Part shown: positions 9,661 through 18,812 of the stretch, piece after piece
Numbering within the stretch: the first letter of the stretch is position 1
Layout: every line of letters begins with the position of its first letter
NCBI RefSeq assembly: GCF_007713465.1
Contig: NZ_VMSG01000002.1
Coordinates: 356,075 to 420,074 of the forward strand
Direction of reading: 5' to 3'
DNA length: 64,000 nt
Source: Pseudomonas sp. H3(2019)
GTDB lineage: Bacteria; Pseudomonadota; Gammaproteobacteria; Pseudomonadales; Pseudomonadaceae
Notes under the pieces: generated by a model
Database searches by the model: none
What the model saw: only the letters and a program-made list of their open reading frames with translations
What the model was told of the DNA's origin: nothing
Program-made: the position numbers and the translations under genes

Positions 9661-10239
9661 TCAAATCAACTTGCGCTTGACTGCCTCGTCCAGTGTGCTC
9701 TGAGTCAGGTGCTTGAGTACTCCGTCTCCGCGCTCATTGAACGGTATACCGACGACCAACAGGAGCTGCATCCAGGTACGGGTGCTTTCCTGCTTCACGA
9801 TTTTGCCGAGCACTTTACCGTCCGAATCCTTGAACACTGTTTCCAGGGTAAAGGTATTGCTGAACGTCGTGGGAATCACAAAGAGCGTAAATCCAGTCAA
9901 AAAGGCACTGGCCACATTGCCCTGTTCGTTGTTGGTCAAGTTAGCGGTGATGTACAGATTGGAGTCGACTTTCTGGGTCGTCACGCTCTGGAACTGACCG
10001 GACTCCTTGAACGTCTCCAGCAAACTCTTTTCCACCAGGATCTGATTGACAGCCGAACCCGACAGCTCACCGTTGAACTGCGATTGCGTGGTCACGTGCA
10101 GATAGGCATTGGGTTTTTCCTGCCGGGCTTGCACTGGCGGCCATTGTTCAAGGGGTGGCAAGTTGTGCTGGGAGTAGGAGATGCAACCCGTCAGTGTGCT
10201 GCTCGCCAACAGCAGTAAGGTCAGGAGAAACTTATTCAT
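9661..10239 (-). CDS. lipoprotein of unknown function
   Basis: The frame opens at 10284, but the ATG at 10239 begins a proper lipoprotein signal (MNKFLLTLLLLASSTLTGC) with an LTGC lipobox, giving 192 residues. The rest is strand-rich, with a short hydrophobic stretch near FTLFVIPTTF. Its first codons overlap the last eight bases of the upstream lipoprotein gene (ATGAATAA), so the two are co-translated and probably act together in the envelope. Both have N-terminal lipobox cysteines and similar sizes. No named family. Confidence 0.75.
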   Translation of the reverse strand: MNKFLLTLLLLASSTLTGCISYSQHNLPPLEQWPPVQARQEKPNAYLHVTTQSQFNGELSGSAVNQILVEKSLLETFKESGQFQSVTTQKVDSNLYITANLTNNEQGNVASAFLTGFTLFVIPTTFSNTFTLETVFKDSDGKVLGKIVKQESTRTWMQLLLVVGIPFNERGDGVLKHLTQSTLDEAVKRKLI

Positions 10240-10864
10240 GAGCAGCCAGATCCCTGGATGGATTACGCAGTTGAGGGGTCGCACTGGCGAGCAACTGAGC
10301 GATGAGATCGCGCAATTGAGCCGCGCCCAGGCGAGTGTTCATATAGTCGGGATTCCATAGGCCGACGTTCTTGTCGAGCTTCACCTGCTCAACCGATTTG
10401 GCCAGTTGCTTGCCATTTCGATCTTCGATCACCAATTCACCGGCCAGATCATACTTGTCGACATAAATCGGCCCGTTCGCCCAGATCCAGATGGTTAACG
10501 TCAACACAGACCCCGGAATATAAGCCGGGTGCATGGTGCGTTTTCCGGCCAGTGACGTCAGGTTGAACTTGAGAATGACGTCGTCTTCACCGGCCTTGAC
10601 CGGAAACACCACGGTCTTTTTGAAGTAGTCACTTCTCTCGACATACGCACTGATCTGCTCGGTCAGATGTTTACTGCCCGCCGCGCGGACGTTGTCATTG
10701 AGTGCTGGCGCAGAAATCACCACATCGCCGATCTCGGCGCCGCGATCCAGTGTCGTTGTCGCCTTGCTGACGGGTTCGCCAATCGGCCCCAGGGGCGTAA
10801 ACGACACACAGCCTGTCAGCGACAAGCCAAATACAACGGTCATTGCATAGAAAATGCGCTTCAC
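10232..10864 (-). CDS. lipoprotein of unknown function, first gene of a pair
   Basis: A GTG start at 10864 follows AAAGGAA at a sensible distance. The 210-residue product has a type II signal peptide with lipobox SLTGC. A hydrophobic segment (VLTLTIWIWANGPIYV, mid-protein) is flanked by charged strands, so a membrane-associated loop is possible. It overlaps the downstream lipoprotein by eight bases. The pair is likely outer-membrane or periplasm-facing, but no pathway is suggested by the context. Confidence 0.75.
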   Translation of the reverse strand: MKRIFYAMTVVFGLSLTGCVSFTPLGPIGEPVSKATTTLDRGAEIGDVVISAPALNDNVRAAGSKHLTEQISAYVERSDYFKKTVVFPVKAGEDDVILKFNLTSLAGKRTMHPAYIPGSVLTLTIWIWANGPIYVDKYDLAGELVIEDRNGKQLAKSVEQVKLDKNVGLWNPDYMNTRLGAAQLRDLIAQLLASATPQLRNPSRDLAAHE

Positions 10865-11338
10865 TGCTTATATTCCTTTGCGGCTCTAGATAAGGTCAGG
10901 CACGTCAAAGGCTTGCAGGCAGGAGCCGCAAAAGCGGCACGTAACGATCCTCGCCGGGCACATCAGGGAGCGTTCAGGCGAGTCAGTTTGAGGAAAGAAA
11001 GCTGCAGGACATACAGGCGAAAAGCATGCATGACGGGAAACGGCTTACATCCATATATTCATGACAAACAGGACAACTCAATGACGCCAAAAACGCGACG
11101 GCAGATTAAGGGCTGAACGAAGGATTGGCAATAGCCTATCGCCATCACCGATGGCAAATGAGCCACCCGAGACAGGGGTGAGGGGTTTCGGTTTTGTCAT
11201 TGAAGACTGCGTTTGCTCCCACCGAAACGCAAAGATCGCAGCCTGCGGCAGCTCCTTGGTATATGCAATACCGCAAGGAGCTGCCGCAGGCTGCGATCTT
11301 TCAGGGCCGGCCAAGGGTGAGTTGGCCGTCACACAGAA
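10865..11338. other. intergenic region upstream of the lipoprotein pair
   Basis: This 474-base gap separates the lipoprotein pair from the DksA2-like gene, both read leftward. It contains the 71-base REPIN at 11231-11301 just after the DksA2-like stop and the likely promoter of the lipoprotein pair near its left end. Short open frames here lack ribosome sites and are judged chance. Confidence 0.4.
11231..11301. repeat. REPIN (paired REP palindrome)
   Basis: Two perfect 27-base inverted arms (11231-11257 and 11275-11301) with the REP core GCAGCCTGCGGCAGCTCC are separated by a 17-base loop. It lies immediately 3' of the DksA2-like gene and may stabilise or end that transcript. Confidence 0.85.
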
Positions 11339-11743
11339 TCAGGCCTGACGCTGGTGCTTGTCGATTTGCTCGTGACGCTCTTGAGCTTCGATGCAGTACT
11401 TGGTGGTCGGGCTGATCAGCAGGCGTTTCAGGCCGATCGGCTCGCCGCTGTCGTCGCACCAGCCGAAGGTGTCGTCGCCGATACGTTCCAGCGCTCTTTC
11501 CAGCTGAGGCAGCATGCGCTGATCGCGATCAATGGCGTTGACCAGCCAGGTGCGCTCTTCTTCGACCGAAGCCGCGTCAGCCGGGTCAGCCGGGGTATCC
11601 AGGCTCTCAATGGCGATGCGGTTCTGTTCGATGCGCTCGTGGGTTTCCACTTTCATGGCTTGCAACAGCTCGGTGAAAAAAGCCTGTTGCTCGGCATTCA
11701 TGTAGTCATCCGCCGGCATGGCCAGCAACTTTTCCTTTGTCAT
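11339..11743 (-). CDS. DksA2-like RNA polymerase secondary-channel factor with two of four zinc cysteines
   Basis: The ATG at 11743 (after AGAGAAATCA) gives 134 residues; an earlier ATG at 11770 adds only a non-conserved tail. The DksA fold is clear: a helical N-terminus, a coiled coil whose tip keeps the key DPADAA motif (Asp53, Asp56, Ala58), and a C-terminal globular part. In the zinc-finger region Cys96 and Cys117 remain, but the partners are Ser99 and Ala120, as in the zinc-independent DksA2 of P. aeruginosa, where Thr and Ala stand. It should bind RNA polymerase with ppGpp and work when zinc is scarce. No zinc-uptake genes or obvious Zur box are adjacent. Confidence 0.85.
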   Translation of the reverse strand: MTKEKLLAMPADDYMNAEQQAFFTELLQAMKVETHERIEQNRIAIESLDTPADPADAASVEEERTWLVNAIDRDQRMLPQLERALERIGDDTFGWCDDSGEPIGLKRLLISPTTKYCIEAQERHEQIDKHQRQA

Positions 11744-12209
11744 TGATTTCTCTATAAAAAATACGTGCATTAAGGCGAATCAGGGAGCTTTCCGGTCGAC
11801 CTGCAAGGCCTCGGAAAGGCGCCGTACATTCCAAGCGCCACCCGGCACTCAATTTACGAGGGGCGGCAGTCTAAGGCCGACTTGCAACCTCAGCAACTGA
11901 AAAGACAGGGAATTTGTCCGACACAGCCCTTAAATTGCTCTATGGCAAGCTTTGAGGCGGTCATCGGAGTGCGTTTATAGCAAGAAATTCAATCGAACGG
12001 CTGTATATAGAAGACAAACGGCGACGCCACGCCTGCCTGCGTGGCGTAATTCACCGCGAAAAGTGCTTTCAGAGTTTCAGCACATGCCTGGCTGACCCAC
12101 GGCTCAAGATTTTATTCACGCCTACCCTGTAGACTGCGCACAGCCAACCTATTGTCATGGACAACGCTTCACCGAGCGGCCCAATAAGAACAAGCCAGGA
12201 GGATCATTT
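11744..12209. other. intergenic region between divergent DksA2-like and RpiR genes
   Basis: A 466-base divergent promoter region. It contains one perfect hairpin, ACGCCACGC/GCGTGGCGT (12024-12032 and 12039-12047, six-base loop), which is not followed by a T-run and so is not a standard terminator. No coding frame with a ribosome site was found. Confidence 0.4.
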
Positions 12210-13130
12210 ATGTCCCGCACCGATCAGCCGGCTACCGCCGAGACCACGCCGCAAAGCGACCTCGCCAGCCCCCCGATCAATGCCGAACGCTTGCTGCAGC
12301 TGATCACCAACGAATACGAAAGCCTGCCGCGGCAGCTCAAACGCATCGCCAGCTACATGAGCCAGCAGAGCGACCGGATCATGGTCGACCGCATCAGCGA
12401 CATCGCCCGCGAATGCGAAGTGCACCCTTCGGCCATCGTGCGTTTCTCCCAGCGCTTTGGTTTCAGCGGTTTCAGCGAAATGCAGGCGTTGTTCCGCGAG
12501 GCGTACACCCACAAGACCACGCCGGTGCAGAACTACCAGCAGCGCATTCGCAGCATGATCGCCAACAAATCGCAGAAGGCCAGCGGCGGCGACCTGGCGC
12601 GCGAGTGCATCAACGCCACGCTGTCAGGCATCGAACGCCTGGGCCTGGAGCTGGATGACCAGTCCTTCGAGAAAGCCGTGGACCTGGTGGTGAATGCCGA
12701 CAACATCTACGTGGTCGGGGTCCGCCGTTCGTTCGCGGTGGCCGATTACCTGGTGTACAACCTGCAACACACCAACAAGCGCATTCACCTGGTCTCGGGA
12801 CTGGGCGGCAGCTACCGCGAGCAAATGCGCAGCGTGCGGGCCAATGACCTGGTGATTGCCATCAGCTTCACGCCCTACGGCAAGGAAACCCAACACTGCC
12901 TGCGCATCGCCCAGCACCATCAGGCAAAGACCCTGATCATCACTGACAGCAACCTGTCACCGCTGGCCAAACGGGCGAATACGGTGCTGCTGGTCAATGA
13001 AGGCTCCTCGTTTGCATTCCGCTCCTTGAGTGCGACCTTGTGCCTGTGCCAGGCGCTGTTCATTGCCGTGGCCTATCGCCTGGAGCTGAAGATGGATGAG
13101 ATTCACGAGCAGGTCGGGTTCGAGGACTGA
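12210..13130 (+). CDS. MurR/RpiR family transcriptional regulator
   Basis: An AGGAGG site at 12197-12202 sets the start. The 306-residue protein has an N-terminal RpiR helix-turn-helix domain (about residues 25-105, with ISDIARECEVHPSAIVRFSQRFGF) and a C-terminal SIS sugar-phosphate-binding domain (about 145-280, with VVGVRRSFAVADYLVYNL and ISFTPYGKETQ). It would respond to a phosphosugar or similar ligand. Its targets are not evident: it neighbours a patatin gene, with which it overlaps tail to tail by 28 bases, and there is no sugar catabolic operon here. Confidence 0.88.
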   Translation: MSRTDQPATAETTPQSDLASPPINAERLLQLITNEYESLPRQLKRIASYMSQQSDRIMVDRISDIARECEVHPSAIVRFSQRFGFSGFSEMQALFREAYTHKTTPVQNYQQRIRSMIANKSQKASGGDLARECINATLSGIERLGLELDDQSFEKAVDLVVNADNIYVVGVRRSFAVADYLVYNLQHTNKRIHLVSGLGGSYREQMRSVRANDLVIAISFTPYGKETQHCLRIAQHHQAKTLIITDSNLSPLAKRANTVLLVNEGSSFAFRSLSATLCLCQALFIAVAYRLELKMDEIHEQVGFED

Positions 13131-14005
13131 CCCTCACCGCCATGATGGGTATGGGTGTGGGCTTGCAACGAGCCCGGCACCCCGGCCCGAAGCAGCCCGC
13201 CGCCCTCGATCCAGGTCAGGGTCGACAGATAAGCGCGCTGCAGCAGTTGATCGGTCTGGGTGAAATCGAACACCGAGATCCCCAGCGGACACAGCGGCGC
13301 GACCACATGGATCGCCGCTCGCGGTGAATACAGTTCAATGTCGCGCACCAGTTGACGCATGCTCATCAGGTTCAAGGTGTGCAGCGCCAACGCCACCAGC
13401 CCCGAGGGTGGACTGGGGCAGTCACAACCAAAACCGGTCGGCACCACTACAACCCGCGTCGCGCCAAGGTACACCGCACTGGCAATCGGCGTATTGCTGG
13501 CCACGCCGCCGTCGATCAACAGCTTGCCGCCGATCTGCACACACGGAAACACCAATGGAATCGCCGCGCTGGCCAGCAACGCCTGCTCGACACTGCCGCT
13601 GGACAGCAGCTCTTCGGCGCCGGTCAGCAAATTGGTGGTGACGATGTGCAGCGGCAACTCGGTGTCTTCGATCTGCTTGAAGGGCAACGCCCGCCGCACC
13701 AGATGCTCCAGCGCCGCAGACTGCAACAGAAAACCCCTGCGCCGAAAAATTGCCGACAGGCTATCGAGCAACGAAAACGGAAACACATCGGCCTTGCGCA
13801 AACCACGCCAGAAGTCCGCCAGCTCGGCCACCCCTTGCACGTTCGGACGCGCAGCGAAGTACGCACCGTTGATGGCACCGACCGAGGCACCGATCACCAT
13901 ATCGAACGACACACCCGCTTCGACCAGCGCCTGCAACATGCCGACCTGAACCGCACCGAGGCTGCCGCCACCGGCAAGGACGAGCGCAGTGTTTTCGGCG
14001 GGCAT
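13103..14005 (-). CDS. patatin-like phospholipase
   Basis: The 300-residue protein shows all patatin hallmarks: oxyanion-hole GGGSLG at residues 12-17, nucleophile Ser41 in GASVG, and catalytic Asp165 in DGGVASNTP. It is expected to hydrolyse acyl chains from phospholipids or other lipids in the cytoplasm or at the inner membrane; it has no signal peptide. The C-terminus is His-rich (HTHTHHGG). Its 3' end overlaps that of the RpiR gene on the other strand. Confidence 0.9.
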   Translation of the reverse strand: MPAENTALVLAGGGSLGAVQVGMLQALVEAGVSFDMVIGASVGAINGAYFAARPNVQGVAELADFWRGLRKADVFPFSLLDSLSAIFRRRGFLLQSAALEHLVRRALPFKQIEDTELPLHIVTTNLLTGAEELLSSGSVEQALLASAAIPLVFPCVQIGGKLLIDGGVASNTPIASAVYLGATRVVVVPTGFGCDCPSPPSGLVALALHTLNLMSMRQLVRDIELYSPRAAIHVVAPLCPLGISVFDFTQTDQLLQRAYLSTLTWIEGGGLLRAGVPGSLQAHTHTHHGGEGQSSNPTCS

Positions 14006-14137
14006 GACAGACCTCCAGAAACATCCGGGTACCTAGACTCTCAAGCATAGCGGCTGAGCCCGAGAGCACTGGCGAAGGTCATGGGTTTACCGCTAAATTG
14101 GCGGCGCACTGTCTACGCATTATCAAAGGAGCTGTAC

Positions 14138-14749
14138 ATGAAGCTGATCGGAATGCTCGATTCACCTTATGTAAGACGCGTCGCCATTAGCCTGAAATCG
14201 CTGGACATCCCGTTCGAGCACGCCTCGGTATCGGTGTTCCGCCAGTTTGCGGAATTCCAGCAGATCAACCCGGTGGTCAAGGCCCCGACGCTGGTGCTGG
14301 ACAACGGCGAAGTGCTGATGGATTCGACCTTGATCATCGACTACCTGGAAGCCTTGAGCGGACCAGACAAGAGCCTGATGCCCGCGCAACTGAACCAGCG
14401 CGCGCGTGCATTGCGGCTGATCGGCCTGGCCCTGGCGGCCTGCGAGAAGTCGGTGCAGATCTATTACGAGCGCAATTTGCGACCTGCCGAGAAACAGCAT
14501 GAACCGTGGCTGGAACGCGTCGGCGGGCAGTTGCTGGCGGCGTATTCAGCGCTGGAACAGGAACTGGACAAGCAGCCGCTGAAGACCGACGGTTCCCTCG
14601 ACCAGGCCGGCATCACCCTCGCCGTGGCCTGGAGCTTCACCAATCTGGTGGTGCCGGATCAGGTCAGTGACGCGCAGTTCCCGAAAATCCGCGCGTTCAC
14701 CGCCTACGCCGAACAGCTGCCGGCGTTCGTCAGTACGCCGATTACCTGA
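14138..14749 (+). CDS. glutathione S-transferase family protein
   Basis: The ATG at 14138 follows AAAGGAG; an upstream in-frame ATG at 14081 is not supported. The 203-residue protein has the N-terminal thioredoxin-like domain (MLDSPYVRRVAISL, then NPVVKAPTLVLDNGEVLMDSTLIIDYLE with the cis-Pro before Thr and the glutathione-contacting DS pair) and an all-helical C-terminal domain. The active-site residue is likely Ser10. Substrate unknown; free-standing gene. Confidence 0.88.
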   Translation: MKLIGMLDSPYVRRVAISLKSLDIPFEHASVSVFRQFAEFQQINPVVKAPTLVLDNGEVLMDSTLIIDYLEALSGPDKSLMPAQLNQRARALRLIGLALAACEKSVQIYYERNLRPAEKQHEPWLERVGGQLLAAYSALEQELDKQPLKTDGSLDQAGITLAVAWSFTNLVVPDQVSDAQFPKIRAFTAYAEQLPAFVSTPIT

Positions 14750-14771
14750 GGACCTCTACCCATCCGCCCAT

Positions 14772-14912
14772 AGCAGTTGTCAAGCCCGCGAGGCTGCGTT
14801 CGAGGACGCAGTCCTCGCCAATCCTGCATACGCGGTTTACCTGAAAGAGCGCGTTGCCGGATTTTACGACCGCTTCGCAGCCGAACGCAGCCTCGCGGGC
14901 TCGGCAGCTGCT
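14772..14912. repeat. imperfect REPIN
   Basis: Arms of 31 bases at 14772-14802 and 14882-14912 are inverted copies with three mismatches and contain the core CCCGCGAGGCTGCGTTCG. A small internal palindrome (CGAGGAC/GTCCTCG) sits at 14801-14817. It lies between the convergent GST and diguanylate cyclase genes and may act as a transcript end for both. Confidence 0.75.
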
Positions 14913-14940
14913 ACGACGGTCCGCGCTTGTTTATGCGTAT

Positions 14941-16008
14941 TCAAACCATCGCCACCCGCTGCACCAGCCCATCGGCATGGCAGATCACCCGGTTACGCCC
15001 GGTGGTCTTGGCCGCATACAGCGCCTCATCGGCATCGTTGAGCCATTGCATGGCTTCAGTGTGCATTGGGTCGAACGCAGCCAGGCCGATGCTCAGGCTG
15101 ACTTTCAACGCCGGATTCTGCTCGTAACCCAGCCCCGAAAACCGATCACGCAAGGCGTCCATCGCCTGTGCAGCGTGGGCCAGTGGCACGTCGGGCAGGA
15201 TCACGCAGAACTCGTCACCGCCATAGCGCCCGGCCACATCACTGGCGCGCAGGTTTTGCTTGAGGATTTTGCTCAACTGACGCAACACGATATCGCCGGC
15301 CACATGACCGTAGGTGTCGTTGATGATTTTGAAGTGGTCGATGTCGATCAAGGCAATCGCACCGCCCCGCTGCTGGCGCTGGCAGCGCTGGAACTCGACC
15401 TCCAGCGCATCTTTCCAGGCCCCGTGGTTCAACAGCCCGGAGAGGCTGTCGGTGCGGCTCAGGGCCAGCAGTTCGCGTTTGTGCTTGCCCAGCGTGTGGG
15501 CCTGGCGAAAGCAGATCCAGCCCAGAAACATGGGATACAGCGTCAGCAGCGGCAAACAGGCATACAACTGAACAGGGCTGGTTTGCGGGATGAACACCGG
15601 AAAGAAGATCAGCAGCCCGACACCCATACCCAGCAACTGAGCCACCGTGCCGACGAGCAGAAAACGCAGGCCTCCAATGGCGACGTTGTTCATCGCCATC
15701 ATCGACAACGTGGCAGTGCTGGGTAAGGGGTTGAACTGGATGGCAGCGACCCAGAATCCGCCCATGAACGCGTCGATCAGAATATTCCGGTGTTCGGCGT
15801 GATAAGGCGTGGGCGAGCGGCGCGCCCATTGATAGGCCAGGTGCGGCCAGACAAGGCCGTTGAACAGCATCAGCGCCAACAGCCAATGGGGCGGATTGAG
15901 TGGAATGATCGCCGCGCCCACGCAGAGCAGGCCCAGGACCATCCCCAGGGTTCGCGATGTGTAAAGCCTCCTTGCCAGTGAAAGTCCCTTTCCTCCGTTA
16001 TGGTGCAT
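14941..16008 (-). CDS. diguanylate cyclase with MASE2 membrane domain
   Basis: This 355-residue protein starts with a MASE2 sensor region of about five membrane helices (residues 15-165; RRLYTSRTLGM, WPHLAYQWARRSPTP and FNPLPS are family marks), followed by a GGDEF domain. The active site is intact GGDEF at residues 263-267, with Asp220-region IDIDHFK for metal and substrate, and the inhibitory I-site RASD at 254-257 is present. It should make c-di-GMP under product feedback control. AGGAG stands 12 bases before the ATG. A c-di-GMP source near NfrA- and Wzx/Wzy-type glycan loci is noteworthy, though no direct link is shown. Confidence 0.92.
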   Translation of the reverse strand: MHHNGGKGLSLARRLYTSRTLGMVLGLLCVGAAIIPLNPPHWLLALMLFNGLVWPHLAYQWARRSPTPYHAEHRNILIDAFMGGFWVAAIQFNPLPSTATLSMMAMNNVAIGGLRFLLVGTVAQLLGMGVGLLIFFPVFIPQTSPVQLYACLPLLTLYPMFLGWICFRQAHTLGKHKRELLALSRTDSLSGLLNHGAWKDALEVEFQRCQRQQRGGAIALIDIDHFKIINDTYGHVAGDIVLRQLSKILKQNLRASDVAGRYGGDEFCVILPDVPLAHAAQAMDALRDRFSGLGYEQNPALKVSLSIGLAAFDPMHTEAMQWLNDADEALYAAKTTGRNRVICHADGLVQRVAMV

Positions 16009-16199
16009 AGGGGGACAAAGCTCCTCTTCACTACTACTGACCTGAAACTTCGAGTAACTCGGACAGGGATGTCTGGAAGTCTATCAGGGCGCAATCAAAT
16101 AGCCATCACCGCTTGGCGGCCCGGAATAGCCCTGTCGGCAGGCCCACTGTCGAAATCTTGACTATAAATGACAAGGGACCCGGGATTGAACACACACCC

Positions 16200-16236
16200 G
16201 TAGCAGCTGCCGAAGGCTGCGTTCGGCAGCTGCTAC
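16200..16236. repeat. REP hairpin just upstream of glcD
   Basis: Perfect 15-base arms GTAGCAGCTGCCGAA (16200-16214) and its complement (16222-16236) enclose a seven-base loop. The element ends 15 bases before the glcD ATG, so any glcD transcript starting further upstream would carry this hairpin in its leader. Confidence 0.8.
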
Positions 16237-16251
16237 GAGGCTTGTCATCTG

Positions 16252-17751
16252 ATGAACATTCTCTACGACGAACGCATCGACGGTGCCCTGCCTCCGGTCG
16301 ATAAGGAAGCCTTGCTCAACGCCTTGCGCGAGCAGGTGCCGGAACTGGACATTCTCTACCGCGAAGAAGAACTCAAACCCTACGAGTGCGACGGGCTCTC
16401 AGCCTATCGAACCACGCCGATGCTGGTACTGCTGCCGCGTTATTTCGAGCAGGTTCAAGCCGTGCTCAAACTCTGCCACGCCCGTCAGGTGCCAGTGGTG
16501 GCGCGTGGCGCCGGCACCGGGCTGTCCGGCGGCGCGCTGCCGTTGGAAAAAGGTGTGCTGCTGGTGATGGCGCGCTTCAACCAGATCCTGCACATCGACC
16601 CCGCCGCCCGCACCGCCCGAGTTCAGCCGGGGGTACGCAACCTGGCGATTTCCCAGGCCGTCGCACCGCTTGGCCTGTATTACGCGCCGGACCCGTCCTC
16701 GCAGATCGCCTGTTCGATTGGCGGCAATGTCGCGGAAAACGCAGGTGGCGTGCACTGCCTGAAATACGGCCTGACCGTCCACAATGTGCTGAAACTGGAA
16801 GTGCTGACGATCGAAGGCGAACACCTGACCTTGGGCTCGGACGCGCTGGATTCAGCGGGGTTTGACCTGCTGGCGCTGTTCAACGGCTCCGAGGGATTGC
16901 TGGGCATCATCACCGAAGTCACGGTCAAACTGCTGCCCAAACCACAGGCTGCCAAAGTGCTGCTGGCGAGTTTCGACTCCGTGGAAAAAGCCGGAGGCGC
17001 CGTGGCGAATATCATCGCCGCCGGGATCATCCCGGCAGGCCTGGAGATGATGGACAACCTGGCCTTGCGCGCCGCCGAAGACTTCGTTCACGCCGGCTAC
17101 CCGGTGGATGCCGAGGCAATTTTGCTGTGTGAACTCGATGGCGTCGAAGCCGATGTACGCGATGATTGCCTACGGGTTCGCGCCGTGCTGGAGCGGGCCG
17201 GTGCCAGTGAAGTGCGCCAGGCGCGTGACGAGGCTGAACGGGTGAAGTTCTGGGCCGGACGCAAAGCGGCGTTCCCGGCAATCGGGCGCTTGTCGCCGGA
17301 CTATTACTGCATGGACGGCACCATCCCGCGACGCGAGTTACCTCGGGTGCTCAAGGGGATTGCCGAGCTGGCCAGTGAATACGGCTTGCGAGTGGCCAAC
17401 GTGTTTCATGCCGGCGACGGCAACATGCACCCGCTGATCCTGTTCGACGCCAACCAGCCCGGCGAGCTGGAACGCACCGAAGCCCTCGGCGGCAAAATCC
17501 TCGAACTCTGCGTCAAGGTCGGCGGCAGCATCACCGGCGAGCACGGCGTCGGTCGGGAGAAAATCAATCAGATGTGCGCACAGTTCAACAGCGACGAGCT
17601 GACGGTGTTTCACGCAATCAAAGTCGCGTTCGACGCCAAAGGCCTGCTCAATCCCGGCAAGAATATTCCCACCCTGCACCGCTGCGCCGAGTTCGGTGCC
17701 ATGCATGTCCACGGCGGGCAACTGCCCTTCCCCGACCTGGAGCGTTTCTGA
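16252..17751 (+). CDS. glcD: glycolate oxidase FAD subunit GlcD
   Basis: The 499-residue protein matches E. coli GlcD along its whole length. The FAD-binding GAGTGLSGGA lies at 86-95, SSQIACSIGGNVAENAGG follows near 150, HAGDGNMHP is near 386-394, and GGSITGEHGVGREK sits at the C-terminal FAD-oxidase domain. It oxidises glycolate (and D-lactate) to glyoxylate at the inner membrane with GlcE and GlcF. The stop overlaps the glcE start by one base. The ribosome site is weak (GAGG at 16237) and sits right after a REP hairpin. No glcC regulator or glcG gene is adjacent, unlike the E. coli arrangement. Confidence 0.95.
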   Translation: MNILYDERIDGALPPVDKEALLNALREQVPELDILYREEELKPYECDGLSAYRTTPMLVLLPRYFEQVQAVLKLCHARQVPVVARGAGTGLSGGALPLEKGVLLVMARFNQILHIDPAARTARVQPGVRNLAISQAVAPLGLYYAPDPSSQIACSIGGNVAENAGGVHCLKYGLTVHNVLKLEVLTIEGEHLTLGSDALDSAGFDLLALFNGSEGLLGIITEVTVKLLPKPQAAKVLLASFDSVEKAGGAVANIIAAGIIPAGLEMMDNLALRAAEDFVHAGYPVDAEAILLCELDGVEADVRDDCLRVRAVLERAGASEVRQARDEAERVKFWAGRKAAFPAIGRLSPDYYCMDGTIPRRELPRVLKGIAELASEYGLRVANVFHAGDGNMHPLILFDANQPGELERTEALGGKILELCVKVGGSITGEHGVGREKINQMCAQFNSDELTVFHAIKVAFDAKGLLNPGKNIPTLHRCAEFGAMHVHGGQLPFPDLERF

Positions 17752-18809
17752 TGCGTGCCGAACAGGACCGGGATGCCAGCGCCGAGTTACTGGAGCAGAT
17801 CAACCAGGCCCGGGAGAACGCCACGCCGTTGCGCATTCAAGGCGCCAGCAGCAAAGCCTTCCTTGGCCGCGAAGTCGCTGGCGAGGTGCTCGACACCCGC
17901 GTCCATCGCGGCATCGTCAGCTATGACCCGACCGAACTGGTGATCAGCGCCCGCTGCGGCACTCCGCTGAGGGAATTGCTGGCGGCGCTGGATGCGGCCG
18001 GACAAATGCTCCCCTGTGAACCGCCCTGCTTTGGTGAAGATGCCACGGTCGGCGGCATGATCGCCTCGGGGCTATCAGGTCCGCGTCGCCCGTGGGCCGG
18101 CGCGGTGCGCGACTTTGTGCTCGGCACCCGGCTGATCACCGGCAACGGCAAGCCGTTGCGTTTTGGCGGTGAGGTGATGAAAAACGTCGCCGGTTATGAC
18201 CTGTCGCGGTTGTTGACCGGCAGCTTCGGTTGCCTCGGCGTGATCACCGAAGTTTCGCTCAAGGTTCTGCCCAAACCGCGCCAATGCCTGAGCATCAGCC
18301 TGGAACTCGACAGCGCCCGAGCCTTGAGCAAACTCGCCGAATGGGGCCAGCAACCGCTGCCCATCAGCGCGGCGTGCCATGACGGCCGGCAATTGCACCT
18401 GCGGCTGGAGGGCGGCGAAGGCTCGGTCAGCGCCGCTCATCAGCGCCTCGGCGGCGAGGTGCTGGACGCTCAATACTGGGAGGCTCTGAATGAACAACAG
18501 CTGGCATTTTTCGATGAAGGGCTGCCGTTGTGGCGTCTGTCATTGCCGAACAACATCGGCCCGCTGACGCTGCCCGGCGAACAGCTGATCGACTGGGCCG
18601 GCGCGCAACGCTGGTTGAAATCCGAGGCGCCGGACATTCAGTCGCTGGCCGCGGATCTGGGTGGCCACGCCACCTGTTATAGCCACGGTGTCAGCGACAC
18701 GCCGTTCCAGCCGTTGGCGCCAGCGCTGTTGCGTTACCACCAACAGCTCAAGGCCCAACTCGACCCTCGGGGGCTGTTCAACCCTGGCCGGATGTACGCG
18801 GAGTTCTGA
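17751..18809 (+). CDS. glcE: glycolate oxidase FAD-binding subunit GlcE
   Basis: The true start is the ATG at 17751, overlapping the glcD stop (TGATG); a longer in-frame extension from 17574 lies inside glcD. The 352-residue product is a short FAD-linked oxidase of the GlcE type: LRIQGASSKAFLG near residue 27, GEDATVGGMIASGLSGPRR near 94, and GGEVMKNVAGYDLSRL near 142. It is the second flavin subunit of the membrane glycolate dehydrogenase. glcF follows after three bases. Confidence 0.95.
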   Translation: MRAEQDRDASAELLEQINQARENATPLRIQGASSKAFLGREVAGEVLDTRVHRGIVSYDPTELVISARCGTPLRELLAALDAAGQMLPCEPPCFGEDATVGGMIASGLSGPRRPWAGAVRDFVLGTRLITGNGKPLRFGGEVMKNVAGYDLSRLLTGSFGCLGVITEVSLKVLPKPRQCLSISLELDSARALSKLAEWGQQPLPISAACHDGRQLHLRLEGGEGSVSAAHQRLGGEVLDAQYWEALNEQQLAFFDEGLPLWRLSLPNNIGPLTLPGEQLIDWAGAQRWLKSEAPDIQSLAADLGGHATCYSHGVSDTPFQPLAPALLRYHQQLKAQLDPRGLFNPGRMYAEF

Positions 18810-18812
18810 AGC

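Noticed and set aside
11231..11301. Long inverted repeats (also 14772-14912 and 22672-22761) as insertion-sequence ends
   Set aside because: Spacers are far too short for a transposase and the cores match REP sequences, so they are REPINs.
12024..12047. Perfect hairpin as a terminator
   Set aside because: No T-run on either side and it lies in a divergent promoter region, where a terminator is not expected.
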